Shown here piece by piece: positions 52,332 through 61,674 of a stretch of DNA of 64,000 bases (the stretch's first letter is position 1; each line of letters starts with the position of its first letter). The notes beneath the pieces are model-generated. The model had not been told where the DNA came from, searched no databases, and saw only the letters and a program-made list of their open reading frames with translations. The DNA comes from Allobranchiibius sp. CTAmp26 (lineage in GTDB: Bacteria > Actinomycetota > Actinomycetes > Actinomycetales > Dermatophilaceae). The position numbers and the translations under genes are program-made. The stretch spans positions 124,001 through 188,000 of the forward strand of contig NZ_JAGEKR010000016.1 in NCBI RefSeq assembly GCF_017565405.1, written 5' to 3'.

Positions 52332-53978
52332 TCAGGCGCCGAGCGCCGCCCCGACGATCTCGCGCGCTTCGTCCTGCACCTGCTTCAGGTGGTCGCCACC
52401 CTTGAACGACTCGGCATAGATCTTGTAGACGTCCTCCGTGCCGGACGGCCGCGCGGCGAACCACGCGCTCTGCGTCGTCACCTTCAGTCCGCCGATCGCC
52501 GCGTCGTTCCCGGGCGCGGCGGTCAGTTTGGCGGTGATCGGCTCTCCCGCAAGGGAGTCCGCGGTCACGTCCGATCCACTGAGGGCGCCCAGCTTCGCCT
52601 TCTGCTCACGGTTCGCGGGCGCGTCCACCCGGGCGTACGCCGGTGCGCCGAACTTCTCGGACAGGTCGGTGTAGTGCCGACTCGGCGACTTCCCGGTCGT
52701 GGCCTGGATCTCCGAGGCGAGCAGGGCGAGCAGGATGCCGTCCTTGTCGGTGGTCCAGGCGCTGCCGTCGAACCGCAGGAACGACGCGCCCGCGGACTCC
52801 TCGCCGCCGAACCCCACACTGCCGTCGAGCAGCCCGGGCACGAACCACTTGAACCCGACCGGCACCTCCCACAAGGTGGCGCCGATGGACTCCACGACCC
52901 GGTCGATCATCGAGGACGACACCAGCGTCTTGCCGACGCGGTCGCTGGACCAGTTCGGACGCGCGCCGCCGTAGAGGTACTGGATCGCCACCGCCAGGTA
53001 GTGGTTCGGGTTCATCAGGCCGGCGTCGGGCGTGACGATGCCGTGCCGGTCGGAGTCCGCGTCGTTGCCGGTCGCGATGTCGTAGGAGTCCTTCTGGGCG
53101 ATCAACGAGGCCATCGCCGAGGGGGAGGAGCAGTCCATCCGGATCTTCTCGTCCCAGTCCAGCGTCATGAAGCGCCACGTCGGGTCCACGAGCGGATTCA
53201 CGACCGTCAGATCCAGGCCGTGCCGCTCGCCGATCTCGCCCCAGTAGTAGACCGACGCCCCGCCGAGCGGGTCCGCGCCGATCCGCACGCCGGCGTCCTT
53301 GATCGCACTCAGGTCGACGGCGTTGGGCAGGTCGTCGACATACGTGCTGAGGAAGTCGTACGCCGAAGCTGCCGCCCGGGCCTTCGCGAAGGGCACCCGT
53401 CGCACGCCGTCCAGACCCGCCTTGAGATACGCGTTCGCGGCCGCTGCGATCACCTTGGTCGCGTCGCTGTCGGCGGGTCCACCATGCGGCGGGTTGTATT
53501 TGAATCCACCGTCGCTCGGCGGGTTGTGCGACGGCGTGACGACGATCCCGTCAGCCAGTCCGCTGCCGGTCGTGCGCCCACCGTTTGCCCGCAGGATCGC
53601 GTGTGACACCGCGGGCGTGGGTGTCACCGAGTCCTTGCTGTCCACGAGCACCGTCACGTCGTTCGCGGCCAGCACCTCGAGCGCGGAGACCCACGCCGGC
53701 TCGGACAACCCGTGGGTGTCCCGGCCGATGAAGAGCGGACCGTCGTACCCCTGGTCGTGGCGGTAGTCCACGATCGCCTGCGTCGTGGCCAGGATGTGCG
53801 CCTCGTTGAACGCGGAGTTCAACGAGGACCCGCGGTGGCCGGAGGTGCCGAAGACGACCTGCTGGTCGAGGTTGTCCGGATCCGGCTCGTCGGCGTAGTA
53901 CGCCGTGACCAGGTGGGCGACATCCACCAGGTCCGAGGGCTGTGCCGGTTGTCCTGCGCGGGACGGTGCCATCGTCAT
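52332..53978 (-). CDS. pgm: Phosphoglucomutase, alpha-D-glucose specific
   Basis: 548 residues. Active Ser150 is in [20 protein letters not shown], the Mg loop in [14 protein letters not shown] and the sugar-binding loop in [13 protein letters not shown]. The C-terminal phosphate loop reads [20 protein letters not shown]. The start has [21 protein letters not shown]. It interconverts glucose-1- and glucose-6-phosphate. ATG 53978 overlaps the stop of the maltokinase-branching enzyme gene, so it is the last gene of the glg operon and connects glucan breakdown by GlgP with glycolysis. Confidence 0.96.
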   Translation of the reverse strand: MTMAPSRAGQPAQPSDLVDVAHLVTAYYADEPDPDNLDQQVVFGTSGHRGSSLNSAFNEAHILATTQAIVDYRHDQGYDGPLFIGRDTHGLSEPAWVSALEVLAANDVTVLVDSKDSVTPTPAVSHAILRANGGRTTGSGLADGIVVTPSHNPPSDGGFKYNPPHGGPADSDATKVIAAAANAYLKAGLDGVRRVPFAKARAAASAYDFLSTYVDDLPNAVDLSAIKDAGVRIGADPLGGASVYYWGEIGERHGLDLTVVNPLVDPTWRFMTLDWDEKIRMDCSSPSAMASLIAQKDSYDIATGNDADSDRHGIVTPDAGLMNPNHYLAVAIQYLYGGARPNWSSDRVGKTLVSSSMIDRVVESIGATLWEVPVGFKWFVPGLLDGSVGFGGEESAGASFLRFDGSAWTTDKDGILLALLASEIQATTGKSPSRHYTDLSEKFGAPAYARVDAPANREQKAKLGALSGSDVTADSLAGEPITAKLTAAPGNDAAIGGLKVTTQSAWFAARPSGTEDVYKIYAESFKGGDHLKQVQDEAREIVGAALGA

Positions 53979-56900
53979 GCTCCTTGCTGCGTCGTTGCAG
54001 TCGTGGACGTGCTCGTGCCGTCATGCTCCGGCACGAACCACAGCGCCGCCAGGGGCGGCAGGGTCATGACGGCCGAGTACGGCTGACCGTGCATCGGGAA
54101 CGGCTCGGCGGTCACGCTGCCGAGGTTGCCCCGGCCGCCGCCGCCGTACCCCTCGGCGTCGGTGTTGAGCACCTCGGTCCAGGTGCCCTCGTGCGGCAGG
54201 CCGATGCGTACGCCGGTGTGCTCGGCGCCGCTGAAGTTCGCCACGACCGCGACGACATCGTCGTCGGACTTGCCGAATCGCAGGTAGGAGAACGCGTTCC
54301 GGTCACCGTCGTCGGCGTCGATCCACCCGAATCCCCGCGGCTCGTTGTCCAGCTCCCACAGCGCCGGATGCGCGGCGTACAGACGGTTGAGGTCCTTGAC
54401 CAGGGCGTGCACGCCCCAGTGCGCGGGCTGATCGAGCAGCCACCAGTCCAGGCTGCGGCCGTCGGCCCACTCGGCCTCCTGCGCGAACTCCTGGCCCATG
54501 AAGAGCAGCTGCTTGCCCGGGTGGGACCACATGTTCGCGACGTACGCGCGCAGGTTGGCCAGCTGCTCCCAGCGGTCGCCGGGCATCTTGCGCAGCAGCG
54601 ATCCCTTGCCGTGCACGACCTCGTCGTGGCTGATGGGCAGCACGAACTGCTCGCTCCACGCATAGACGAGCGCGAAGGTCATCTCGCCGTGGTGGTACTT
54701 GCGGTAGATGGGCGGGTTCGCCATGTAGCCCAGCGAGTCGTGCATCCAGCCCATGTTCCATTTGAAACCGAAGCCCAGTCCGTCGGCGTTCGTGGGCTGG
54801 GTGACACCCGGCCACGACGTCGATTCCTCGGCGATCATCACGGTGCCGGGGTTGCGTCGGTACGCCGTGGCGTTGGTCTCCTGCAGCAGCTTCACCGCAT
54901 CGAGGTTCTCCCGGCCGCCGTAGATGTTCGGGATCCACTCGCCCTCGTTGCGGGAGTAGTCCAGGTAGAGCATCGAGGCGACACCGTCGACCCGCAGGCC
55001 GTCGGCGTGGAACTCCTCCAGCCAGTAGAGCGCGTTGGCGAAGAGGAAGTTGCGCACGTGGGGGCGGCCGAAGTCGAAGACGTAGGAACCCCATTCGTTG
55101 TGCCAGCCCTTGCGGGGGTCGGGGTGCTCGTAGAGCGCCGTGCCGTCGAACTTGGCCAGCGCCCACTCATCGGTCGCGAAGTGCCCGGGCACCCAGTCGA
55201 GGATGACGCCGATGCCCGCCTGGTGCAGCTTGTCGACGAGGAAGCGGAAGTCGTCCGGGGTGCCCATCCGCGAGTTCGGCGCGTAGTAGCCGGTCACGTG
55301 GTAACCCCAGCTCGGCGGGTAGGGGTGCTCCATCACCGGCATGAACTCCACGTGGGTGAAGCCCAGGTCGCGCACGTAGTTGACCAGATCCTCGGCCATC
55401 TCGCGGTAGCTGAGTCCCTGACGCCAGGAGCCGAGGTGCACCTCGTAGACGCTCATCGGCCGGGTGTGCGGGTCGACCGAGCCGCGGTCCGTCAGCCACT
55501 GCTCGTCGCCCCATTCGTACGCCGTCTGCGTCACCACGGACGCGGTCGCCGGCGCCGTCTCGGCGGCGCGCGCCATCGGGTCCGCGCGGTCGCGCCACAC
55601 CCGGTCGGCACAGCACACCTTGAACTTGTAGTGGGTGCCCGCGCTGACGCCCGGCACGAACAGCTCCCACACGCCGGAGTTGCCGAGCTGGCGCATGCCG
55701 TGCGCCTCGCCGTTCCAGAAGTTGAAGTCGCCGATGACGCGGATGCCCTTCGCATTCGGCGCCCATACGGCGAACGACGTGCCGGTCACCTGGCCGAGCG
55801 GACCGTCGTACGAGCGGAGGTGCGCACCGAGCACGGTCCACAGCTGCTCGTGACGTCCTTCGCCGATGAGGAAGAGGTCGATGTCGCCGAGGGTGGGCAG
55901 GAAGCGGTACGGGTCGTCCTGGACGTGCTCGTAGCCGTCCTCGTAGGTGGTGATCAGCCGGTAGTCCGGCAGCTGCGCGACGGGCAGGCGGCCGGTCCAG
56001 ATGCCTTCGTACTCATGCGACAACGGCACCCGGGTGCCGTCCTCGAGGAGCACCTGCACGGACTCGGCGAACGGTCGCAGCGCGCGGACGAACGGGCCGT
56101 GGTCGTCGGTCTGGCCGCCGAGCACGCTGTGCGGATCGCCGTGCACCCCCATCAGCAGGGCGTCCGCCTCGTGGACCTCCACGGGCGGGGGAGGGAGGAT
56201 CGCGGCGGTGCTGGGCACGGTGGTCTGCCTTTCGTCGGCGAGGAGCCGAAGGATCGCGGTGGTCGGGATGGCGAGCCAGGACGGCCGGTTGCGCGCCTCG
56301 TACTCGACCTCGTAGCTGGCCTTGTCGATCTCGAACGCGTCGAGGATCGGGCGGTACGTCGTCAGGTCCAGTCCGCCTGCCGCGACGTACCCGTCGACGA
56401 ACGCCGAGCGGGCAGCCTGCGCCCACGTACGGCGGTCCTCGCTCGTCTCCCGCTCGGCGGAGCCTGCGGCGTAGTCGAAGGACCGCAGCATGCCCGCGAC
56501 GTCGCGCAAGGGGGAGTCGGGTTCGTTGCGCTCGGCGAGCGGTCGTAGAGGCTCGCCCTCGAAGTCGAGCAGGACCCAGCCTCGCTCGGGGACGTCGAGC
56601 ACCTGGCCCAGGTGATAGTCACCGTGGATCCGTTGCAGCGCGGGCCATTCCGCGTCGTTCGCGGCTTTCATCAGGTCGCGGAAGGTGTCGATGTGGGCAC
56701 CCAGTTCAGGCGCTCGTTCACATGCCTGCGTGAAGCGGTCGCGCATCCCGTCGGTCACCCGGGCGATGTCGACCACGCGCGCCGGCTCGGTACCGAACGC
56801 GGCGGCCAGCGCGGTGTGCACCGCGGCGGTCGCCGCACCGAGGCCCCGCGCCTGCCGGGTGAAGTCGGTATCGGACACAGCTGCCGCGGCCGCTTCCCGC

Positions 56901-57664
56901 CAGGCGTCCTGCACCCCCGGCAGGAACTCCTGCGCGAACGCGACGTGACCCTGCTGCGTCCCGCCGGCCACACCGGGCCACGTCGCGTGGATCGAACCGA
57001 GCATCGTGGGGACCTGCGGGCTGTCCGCCTCCGACAGTGCCGACTGCAGGACGACATCGGGGTTCTCACCGTCGTGCAGCACCCGGAAGACCTTGAGGAT
57101 GAACGACTTGGAGGCACCGTCGGCGTCGGTCACCTCGTAGATGACGGACGTGTTCGACTGCTCGCCGGACAGGACCCGGCTACGGACGATCTGCGGCATC
57201 GCGGCGGCCTGCGTGCCGCTGCCCTGCACGCGTACCGCGCTCTGCTCCTGCCGCACGGATCCGTCGTCACCGTGGATCTCCAGTGGCACCTGCGTGCCGC
57301 CGGTGACGATGCAGCGCAGCAGGGCGGCGGCGCAGACGGGGTCGTGGCACCCGTCGTACCCGTAGCGGGTGCCGAGCGTGCCGTGCTCGGTCACGCCGAT
57401 CAGCGCGTGCTCGAGCCCGGCGACCGGCTCCGCGTGCCAGGTGACCGGGATCTGGTAGACGACGGGGTCGCCCGTGCCGCCCGAATCCGCAACCACCATC
57501 ACCTCGACGCCGACCTCGCCCTCGGGGTCGTCGAAGCGGTAGAACCCCAGGCGCTCCAGCTTCGGGGTGTGTGCCTTGCCGGTGTACCAGCGCTGCCCGC
57601 CGATCCATCCGGCGATCAGGTCGAGTTTGGTGGGCTGCAGTGTCGTTTCGTACCCGATGGCCAT
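53975..57664 (-). CDS. glgB: Maltokinase-branching enzyme fusion (Mak-GlgB)
   Basis: 1229 residues from ATG 57664 ([10 protein letters not shown]). Residues 1-455 are a full maltokinase: N-cap [19 protein letters not shown], lysine strand KSFILKVFR, catalytic [10 protein letters not shown] (347-356) and DFEGEP (368-373). After a Pro-rich linker (480-496) a full-length GlgB follows (about 733 residues): [48 protein letters not shown] with the Asp nucleophile, [12 protein letters not shown] with the Glu and [14 protein letters not shown]. The chain makes maltose-1-phosphate for GlgE and puts alpha-1,6 branches on the glucan GlgE extends. In many actinobacteria Mak is separate or fused to TreS instead. 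Confidence 0.95.
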   Translation of the reverse strand: MAIGYETTLQPTKLDLIAGWIGGQRWYTGKAHTPKLERLGFYRFDDPEGEVGVEVMVVADSGGTGDPVVYQIPVTWHAEPVAGLEHALIGVTEHGTLGTRYGYDGCHDPVCAAALLRCIVTGGTQVPLEIHGDDGSVRQEQSAVRVQGSGTQAAAMPQIVRSRVLSGEQSNTSVIYEVTDADGASKSFILKVFRVLHDGENPDVVLQSALSEADSPQVPTMLGSIHATWPGVAGGTQQGHVAFAQEFLPGVQDAWREAAAAAVSDTDFTRQARGLGAATAAVHTALAAAFGTEPARVVDIARVTDGMRDRFTQACERAPELGAHIDTFRDLMKAANDAEWPALQRIHGDYHLGQVLDVPERGWVLLDFEGEPLRPLAERNEPDSPLRDVAGMLRSFDYAAGSAERETSEDRRTWAQAARSAFVDGYVAAGGLDLTTYRPILDAFEIDKASYEVEYEARNRPSWLAIPTTAILRLLADERQTTVPSTAAILPPPPVEVHEADALLMGVHGDPHSVLGGQTDDHGPFVRALRPFAESVQVLLEDGTRVPLSHEYEGIWTGRLPVAQLPDYRLITTYEDGYEHVQDDPYRFLPTLGDIDLFLIGEGRHEQLWTVLGAHLRSYDGPLGQVTGTSFAVWAPNAKGIRVIGDFNFWNGEAHGMRQLGNSGVWELFVPGVSAGTHYKFKVCCADRVWRDRADPMARAAETAPATASVVTQTAYEWGDEQWLTDRGSVDPHTRPMSVYEVHLGSWRQGLSYREMAEDLVNYVRDLGFTHVEFMPVMEHPYPPSWGYHVTGYYAPNSRMGTPDDFRFLVDKLHQAGIGVILDWVPGHFATDEWALAKFDGTALYEHPDPRKGWHNEWGSYVFDFGRPHVRNFLFANALYWLEEFHADGLRVDGVASMLYLDYSRNEGEWIPNIYGGRENLDAVKLLQETNATAYRRNPGTVMIAEESTSWPGVTQPTNADGLGFGFKWNMGWMHDSLGYMANPPIYRKYHHGEMTFALVYAWSEQFVLPISHDEVVHGKGSLLRKMPGDRWEQLANLRAYVANMWSHPGKQLLFMGQEFAQEAEWADGRSLDWWLLDQPAHWGVHALVKDLNRLYAAHPALWELDNEPRGFGWIDADDGDRNAFSYLRFGKSDDDVVAVVANFSGAEHTGVRIGLPHEGTWTEVLNTDAEGYGGGGRGNLGSVTAEPFPMHGQPYSAVMTLPPLAALWFVPEHDGTSTSTTATTQQGA

Positions 57665-57734
57665 ACTCGCGACTATTTCACCGGGTGCACCGTGCACGCG
57701 AGTCGATGACGGAATGCTGGGACGCCAGCACCCT

Positions 57735-57804
57735 CGAGTGGCATACCTATGTGTCGAGTGGCGCACTCATACGTACGCCACTCGACACATATCTATGCCA
57801 CTCG
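57735..57804. repeat. 70-bp concentric double palindrome (family B, copy 3) inside the glg operon
   Basis: Outer arms CGAGTGGCATA (57735-57745) and TATGCCACTCG (57794-57804). The inner 13-bp arms GTGTCGAGTGGCG (57751-57763) and CGCCACTCGACAC (57776-57788) are perfect. It lies 18 bases after the treS stop and 70 before the mak-glgB start, same strand, so it may attenuate transcription inside the operon. Confidence 0.85.
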
Positions 57805-57822
57805 GGGGTGGGCCGGCCCCGG

Positions 57823-59541
57823 TCAGTCGTCGGCGCCCTGGATGCGCAACCAGAAGAAGTCCCGCGATCCGAGCGTCAGCGTCGTGGTGCCCGACTCGTC
57901 GAGCGGCGGGAACCAGCTGCCGCCGAAGAGGTCGCGCATCCGTGCACCGGCGAAGCGCTCACCTGTCTGGATGGTGACCGCCTGCGGACGGCTGGACAGG
58001 TTGCTGACGCAGAGCACGTTGCGGACCTCCAGCTCGTTCTCCTGCGCGTCTTCGTCGCTGACGCAGCGGGTGAAACTGAGCACGGCGTCGTTGTCGGACT
58101 CGCAGATGGTGAAGTCGCCGAGCCCGAAGACCGGGTAGCGCGAGCGGATCGCGAGCATCTCGCGCAGCCAGTGCAGCAGCGAAGACGAGCTGCCCATCGC
58201 CGTCTCGACGTTCACGTTGTTGTAGTGGTAGACGAGGCTGGAGATGACTGGGAGGTAGAGCTTGCCCGGGTCGGAGGTGCCGAAGCCGGCGTTGCGGTCC
58301 GGCGACCACTGCATGGGCGTGCGGACGGCGTCGCGGTCCTCGAGCCAGATGTTGTCGCCCATCCCGATCTCGTCGCCGTAGTAGAGGCACGGCGAGCCGG
58401 GCAGTGACAGCAGCAGCGCGTGGATCAGCTCGATCTCGGCGCGGCTGTTGTCGAGCAGCGTCGAGAGTCGGCGGCGGATGCCGATGTTGGCGCGCATCCG
58501 GGTGTCCGGGGCGTACCAGCCGTACATCGCCGAGCGTTCCTCCGGCGTCACCATCTCCAGCGTCAACTCGTCGTGGTTGCGCAGGAAGGTGCCCCACTGG
58601 GTGCCCGCCGGAATCGCGGGGGTCTCCTCGAGCACCTTCACGATCGAGGTGGCCTTCTCCTCGCGCAGCGCGTAGTACAGCCGCGGCATGACCGGGAAGT
58701 GGAAGCACATGTGGCACTCGGGGCGTTCCTCGGTGCCGAAGTAGTCGACCACCTCGTGCGGCATCTGGTTGGCCTCGGCCAGCAGCACCCGGCCCGGGTA
58801 CTCGGTGTCGACCATCTCGCGCAGGTCGGCCAGGTACTCGTGCGTCCGCGGGTGGTTCTCGCCGTTGTGGCCCTCCTCGATGAAGAGGTAGGGCACGGCG
58901 TCCAGCCGGAAGCCGTCGATGCCGAGATCCATCCAGAAGCGGACGATGTCGAACATCTCCTCCTTCACGGCCGGGTTCTCGAAGTTCAGATCCGGCTGGT
59001 GGGAGAAGAAGCGGTGCCAGAAGAACTGCCGACGGACCGGGTCGAACGTCCAGTTCGAGACCTCGGTGTCGACGAAGATGATCCGCGCGTCGGCGTACTT
59101 CTCGTCGGTGTCGGACCAGGTGTAGTAGTCGCCGTACGGGCCTTCGGGGTCGCTGCGGGAGGCCTGGAACCACGGGTGCTGGTCGCTGGTGTGGTTCATC
59201 ACCAGGTCGGTCACGATCCGGATGCCGCGCGCGTGGGCCTGGGAGACGAGCTCGATGAACTCCGGCAGCGTGCCGAACTCCGGCAGCACCGCCTTGTAGT
59301 CGGCGATGTCGTAGCCGCCGTCGCGCAGCGGGGAGGCGTAGAACGGCGGCAGCCACAGGCAGTCGACGCCCAGCCACTGCAGGTAGTCGAGGCGGTTGAT
59401 CAGGCCACTGAAGTCACCCGAACCGCTGCCCGTGGAATCGCCGAAGGCGCGCACGAGCACCTCGTAGAAGACGGCCTTGCGGTACCAGTGCGGATCGTGG
59501 CGCAACCCCGGCTGATGGAGGTTGAACTGCTGCGGACTCAC
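57823..59541 (-). CDS. treS: Trehalose synthase (maltose alpha-D-glucosyltransferase)
   Basis: 572 residues from GTG, 3 bases after the glgE stop. GH13 regions: IVTDLVMNHTSDQHPWFQ, GIDGFRLDAVPYLFIEEG with the Asp nucleophile, VLLAEANQMPHEVVDYFG with the Glu and FLRNHDELTLEMVTPEER with the third Asp. WYRKAVFYEVLVRAFGDSTGSGSGDF at the start is the TreS signature. It isomerises trehalose and maltose; maltose is then phosphorylated by the Mak part of the next gene. There is no fused Mak domain here. Confidence 0.95.
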   Translation of the reverse strand: MSPQQFNLHQPGLRHDPHWYRKAVFYEVLVRAFGDSTGSGSGDFSGLINRLDYLQWLGVDCLWLPPFYASPLRDGGYDIADYKAVLPEFGTLPEFIELVSQAHARGIRIVTDLVMNHTSDQHPWFQASRSDPEGPYGDYYTWSDTDEKYADARIIFVDTEVSNWTFDPVRRQFFWHRFFSHQPDLNFENPAVKEEMFDIVRFWMDLGIDGFRLDAVPYLFIEEGHNGENHPRTHEYLADLREMVDTEYPGRVLLAEANQMPHEVVDYFGTEERPECHMCFHFPVMPRLYYALREEKATSIVKVLEETPAIPAGTQWGTFLRNHDELTLEMVTPEERSAMYGWYAPDTRMRANIGIRRRLSTLLDNSRAEIELIHALLLSLPGSPCLYYGDEIGMGDNIWLEDRDAVRTPMQWSPDRNAGFGTSDPGKLYLPVISSLVYHYNNVNVETAMGSSSSLLHWLREMLAIRSRYPVFGLGDFTICESDNDAVLSFTRCVSDEDAQENELEVRNVLCVSNLSSRPQAVTIQTGERFAGARMRDLFGGSWFPPLDESGTTTLTLGSRDFFWLRIQGADD

Positions 59542-59544
59542 TGG

Positions 59545-61602
59545 TCAGGCGCTCCTCACGTGGATGATGTGCACCGGCTCGCCCTCGGGGCCGAGCCGGA
59601 CGTAGTTGTGCTCGCCCCAGTGCCAGGTCGCACCGGTGAAGCATTCGTGCGCCGAGAACCAGCTGCCCGCCGGGAGGCCGAGCGCCTCCAGGTCGAGGTG
59701 CACGGTGGACTCCCGGGTGGCGTGCGGGTCGCAGTTGGCCACGACGATCACGACGTCGTCGCCGCGCCGCTTGGAGAAGACCAGCAGCTGCGGGTCGTCG
59801 ACACCATGGAAGGTCACGTTGCGCAGCCACCCGAAGGCGGGGTGCTCCCGGCGGATCTCGTTGAGGCGCGTCAGGTACGGCGCGAGCGACTGACCCTCGC
59901 GCGGACCACCGGGCTCGAAGTCGCTCCAGCGCCGGTCCTTGTACTGGTACTTCTCGTTGTCCAGCTGCTCCTCGGCGCCGGGCCGGGCGACGTTCTCGAC
60001 CAGCTCGTAACCGGCGTAGATGCCGTACGTCGGCGACAGCGTCGCGGCCAACGCGGCGCGCAGCTTCCACGCGTTCGGGCCGCCGTACTGCATGTAGGGC
60101 GTGAGGATGTCGTGCGTGGTCGGCCAGAACGAGGGGCGCATGTAAGCCGCGGACTCGGTCGCCAGCGACTCGACGTACTCCCGCAGCTCGGCCGGGTCGT
60201 TGCGCCACGCGTAGTAGGTGTAGCTCTGCTGGAAGCCGACCTTGCCGAGCGTGTGCATCATCGCGGGGCGGGTGAACGCCTCGGCCAGCCAGATCACCTC
60301 GGGGTGCTCGCGGGCGACGTCGGCGATGATCCACTGCCAGAACTCCACCGGCTTCGTGTGCGGGTTGTCGACCCGGAAGATCTTGACGCCGTGGTCGATC
60401 CACACCTGCACCACGCGACGCACCTCGGCGTAGATGCCGTCGGGGTCGTTGTCGAAGTTGAGCGGGTAGATGTCCTGATACTTCTTCGGCGGGTTCTCCG
60501 CGTAGGCGATGGTGCCGTCCGCGCGGGTGGTGAAGAAGTCGGGGTGCTCGGTGACCCACGGGTGGTCCGGCGAGCACTGCAGGGCGAGGTCGAGCGCGAC
60601 CTCCAGGCCCGAGCGCTTCGCGGCGGTGACGAATCCGTCGAAGTCGTCCCAGTCGCCGAGGTCGGCGTGCAGCGCGTCGTGGCCACCGTCGGCGGCACCG
60701 ATCGCGTACGGCGACCCGGGATCCTTCGGCCCGGCGTGCAGGCTGTTGTTCGGGCCCTTGCGGTTGGAGTTGCCGATGGGGTGCACCGGCGTCAGGTAGA
60801 CCACGTCGAAGCCCATCGCCGCGATCGCGGGCAGCCGCTCCGACGCGGTCGCGAAGGTGCCGCTGACCCAGTCGCCGTCCTCGTCCTGGTGGCACCCCTC
60901 GGAGCGGGGGAAGATCTCGTACCACGCACCGTTCAGGGCCAGTTCGCGCTCGACCAGCCAGGGGTAGGTCGTGCTCGGGCTCACGCTCTCGCGCAGCGGC
61001 TGGTCCGCAAGCACCCGGCGTACGTCGGCACCCGTGCCCGCGGACAGGCGCACGTCGGCATCGGCCGAGGTGTCCTGCAGACCGGTCACAGCGGCCTCGA
61101 GCACGGCGGTGGACTCGGCGTCGTACGAGCCCTTCTCGAGCGCGCGCTGCAGCACCAGCACGCCTTCGTCGAGCATCAGGTCGACGTCAACACCGGCCGC
61201 GACCTTGATGATGGCGTCGTGCGACCAGGTTGCGTACGGGTCGGACCACCCCTCCACGCGGTAGGTCCAGCGCCCTTCGCGGTCGGCGCTGACCGTGCGC
61301 GTCCACAGGTCCAGTCCCGGGTTGACGCAGGTCATCGGCAGGTGCGTGACCCCGCCCTGCGGGTCGGTGGTCACCACGGTCGCGTTCACCGCGTCGTGCC
61401 CCTCGCGGAAGACCGTCGCGGAGATCACGAACTCCTCGCTCACGACCGACTTCGTCGGCAGCGTGCCTCCGTCGACGACGGGGGAGACGTCCTGCACGGG
61501 AATCCGGCCGATGGCGCGTTCCGCGCCGGGTGACGGGGGAGTGAGGGAGTGTGCGCTGGTCGCGCTCGGAAGCCGACGGCTGATGGCAGGCGAATCAGTC
61601 AC
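59545..61602 (-). CDS. glgE: Alpha-1,4-glucan:maltose-1-phosphate maltosyltransferase
   Basis: 685 residues from GTG, 6 bases after TAGCGT on the minus strand, so probably leaderless. N-terminal beta domain, then WYEIFPRSEGCHQDEDG and VVYLTPVHPIGNSNRKGPNNSL. The Asp nucleophile lies in VKIFRVDNPHTKPVEFW, the Glu in VIWLAEAFTRPAMMH and the third Asp in SFWPTTHDILTPYMQYGG. The motif around NPHTKP is specific to GlgE among GH13 enzymes. It extends alpha-glucan with maltosyl units from maltose-1-phosphate. First gene of the operon glgE-treS-mak/glgB-pgm. Confidence 0.97.
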   Translation of the reverse strand: MTDSPAISRRLPSATSAHSLTPPSPGAERAIGRIPVQDVSPVVDGGTLPTKSVVSEEFVISATVFREGHDAVNATVVTTDPQGGVTHLPMTCVNPGLDLWTRTVSADREGRWTYRVEGWSDPYATWSHDAIIKVAAGVDVDLMLDEGVLVLQRALEKGSYDAESTAVLEAAVTGLQDTSADADVRLSAGTGADVRRVLADQPLRESVSPSTTYPWLVERELALNGAWYEIFPRSEGCHQDEDGDWVSGTFATASERLPAIAAMGFDVVYLTPVHPIGNSNRKGPNNSLHAGPKDPGSPYAIGAADGGHDALHADLGDWDDFDGFVTAAKRSGLEVALDLALQCSPDHPWVTEHPDFFTTRADGTIAYAENPPKKYQDIYPLNFDNDPDGIYAEVRRVVQVWIDHGVKIFRVDNPHTKPVEFWQWIIADVAREHPEVIWLAEAFTRPAMMHTLGKVGFQQSYTYYAWRNDPAELREYVESLATESAAYMRPSFWPTTHDILTPYMQYGGPNAWKLRAALAATLSPTYGIYAGYELVENVARPGAEEQLDNEKYQYKDRRWSDFEPGGPREGQSLAPYLTRLNEIRREHPAFGWLRNVTFHGVDDPQLLVFSKRRGDDVVIVVANCDPHATRESTVHLDLEALGLPAGSWFSAHECFTGATWHWGEHNYVRLGPEGEPVHIIHVRSA

Positions 61603-61608
61603 GCGACG

Positions 61609-61667
61609 ACGCTACAAGGTTTGGCAGTCGGACGCCCCACGGCGGGTGACCCGGACGGCTCTACGAT
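61609..61667. promoter_or_regulatory. Divergent leaderless promoters of glgE and glgP
   Basis: On the minus strand TAGCGT (61609-61614) is 6 bases from the glgE GTG; on the plus strand TACGAT (61662-61667) is 7 bases from the glgP GTG. Only 72 bases separate the two start codons, so the -35 regions must overlap, which would couple synthesis and breakdown of glucan. Confidence 0.5.
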
Positions 61668-61674
61668 CTTCCTC

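Noticed and set aside
26866-57804. CRISPR array explanation for the repeated palindromes
   Set aside because: The elements are single, scattered over 31 kb at gene ends, with no spacers and no cas genes nearby.
58420-61533. 1037-codon plus-strand frame opposite treS and glgE
   Set aside because: Antisense to two enzymes with complete catalytic motifs; no start context and no domain.
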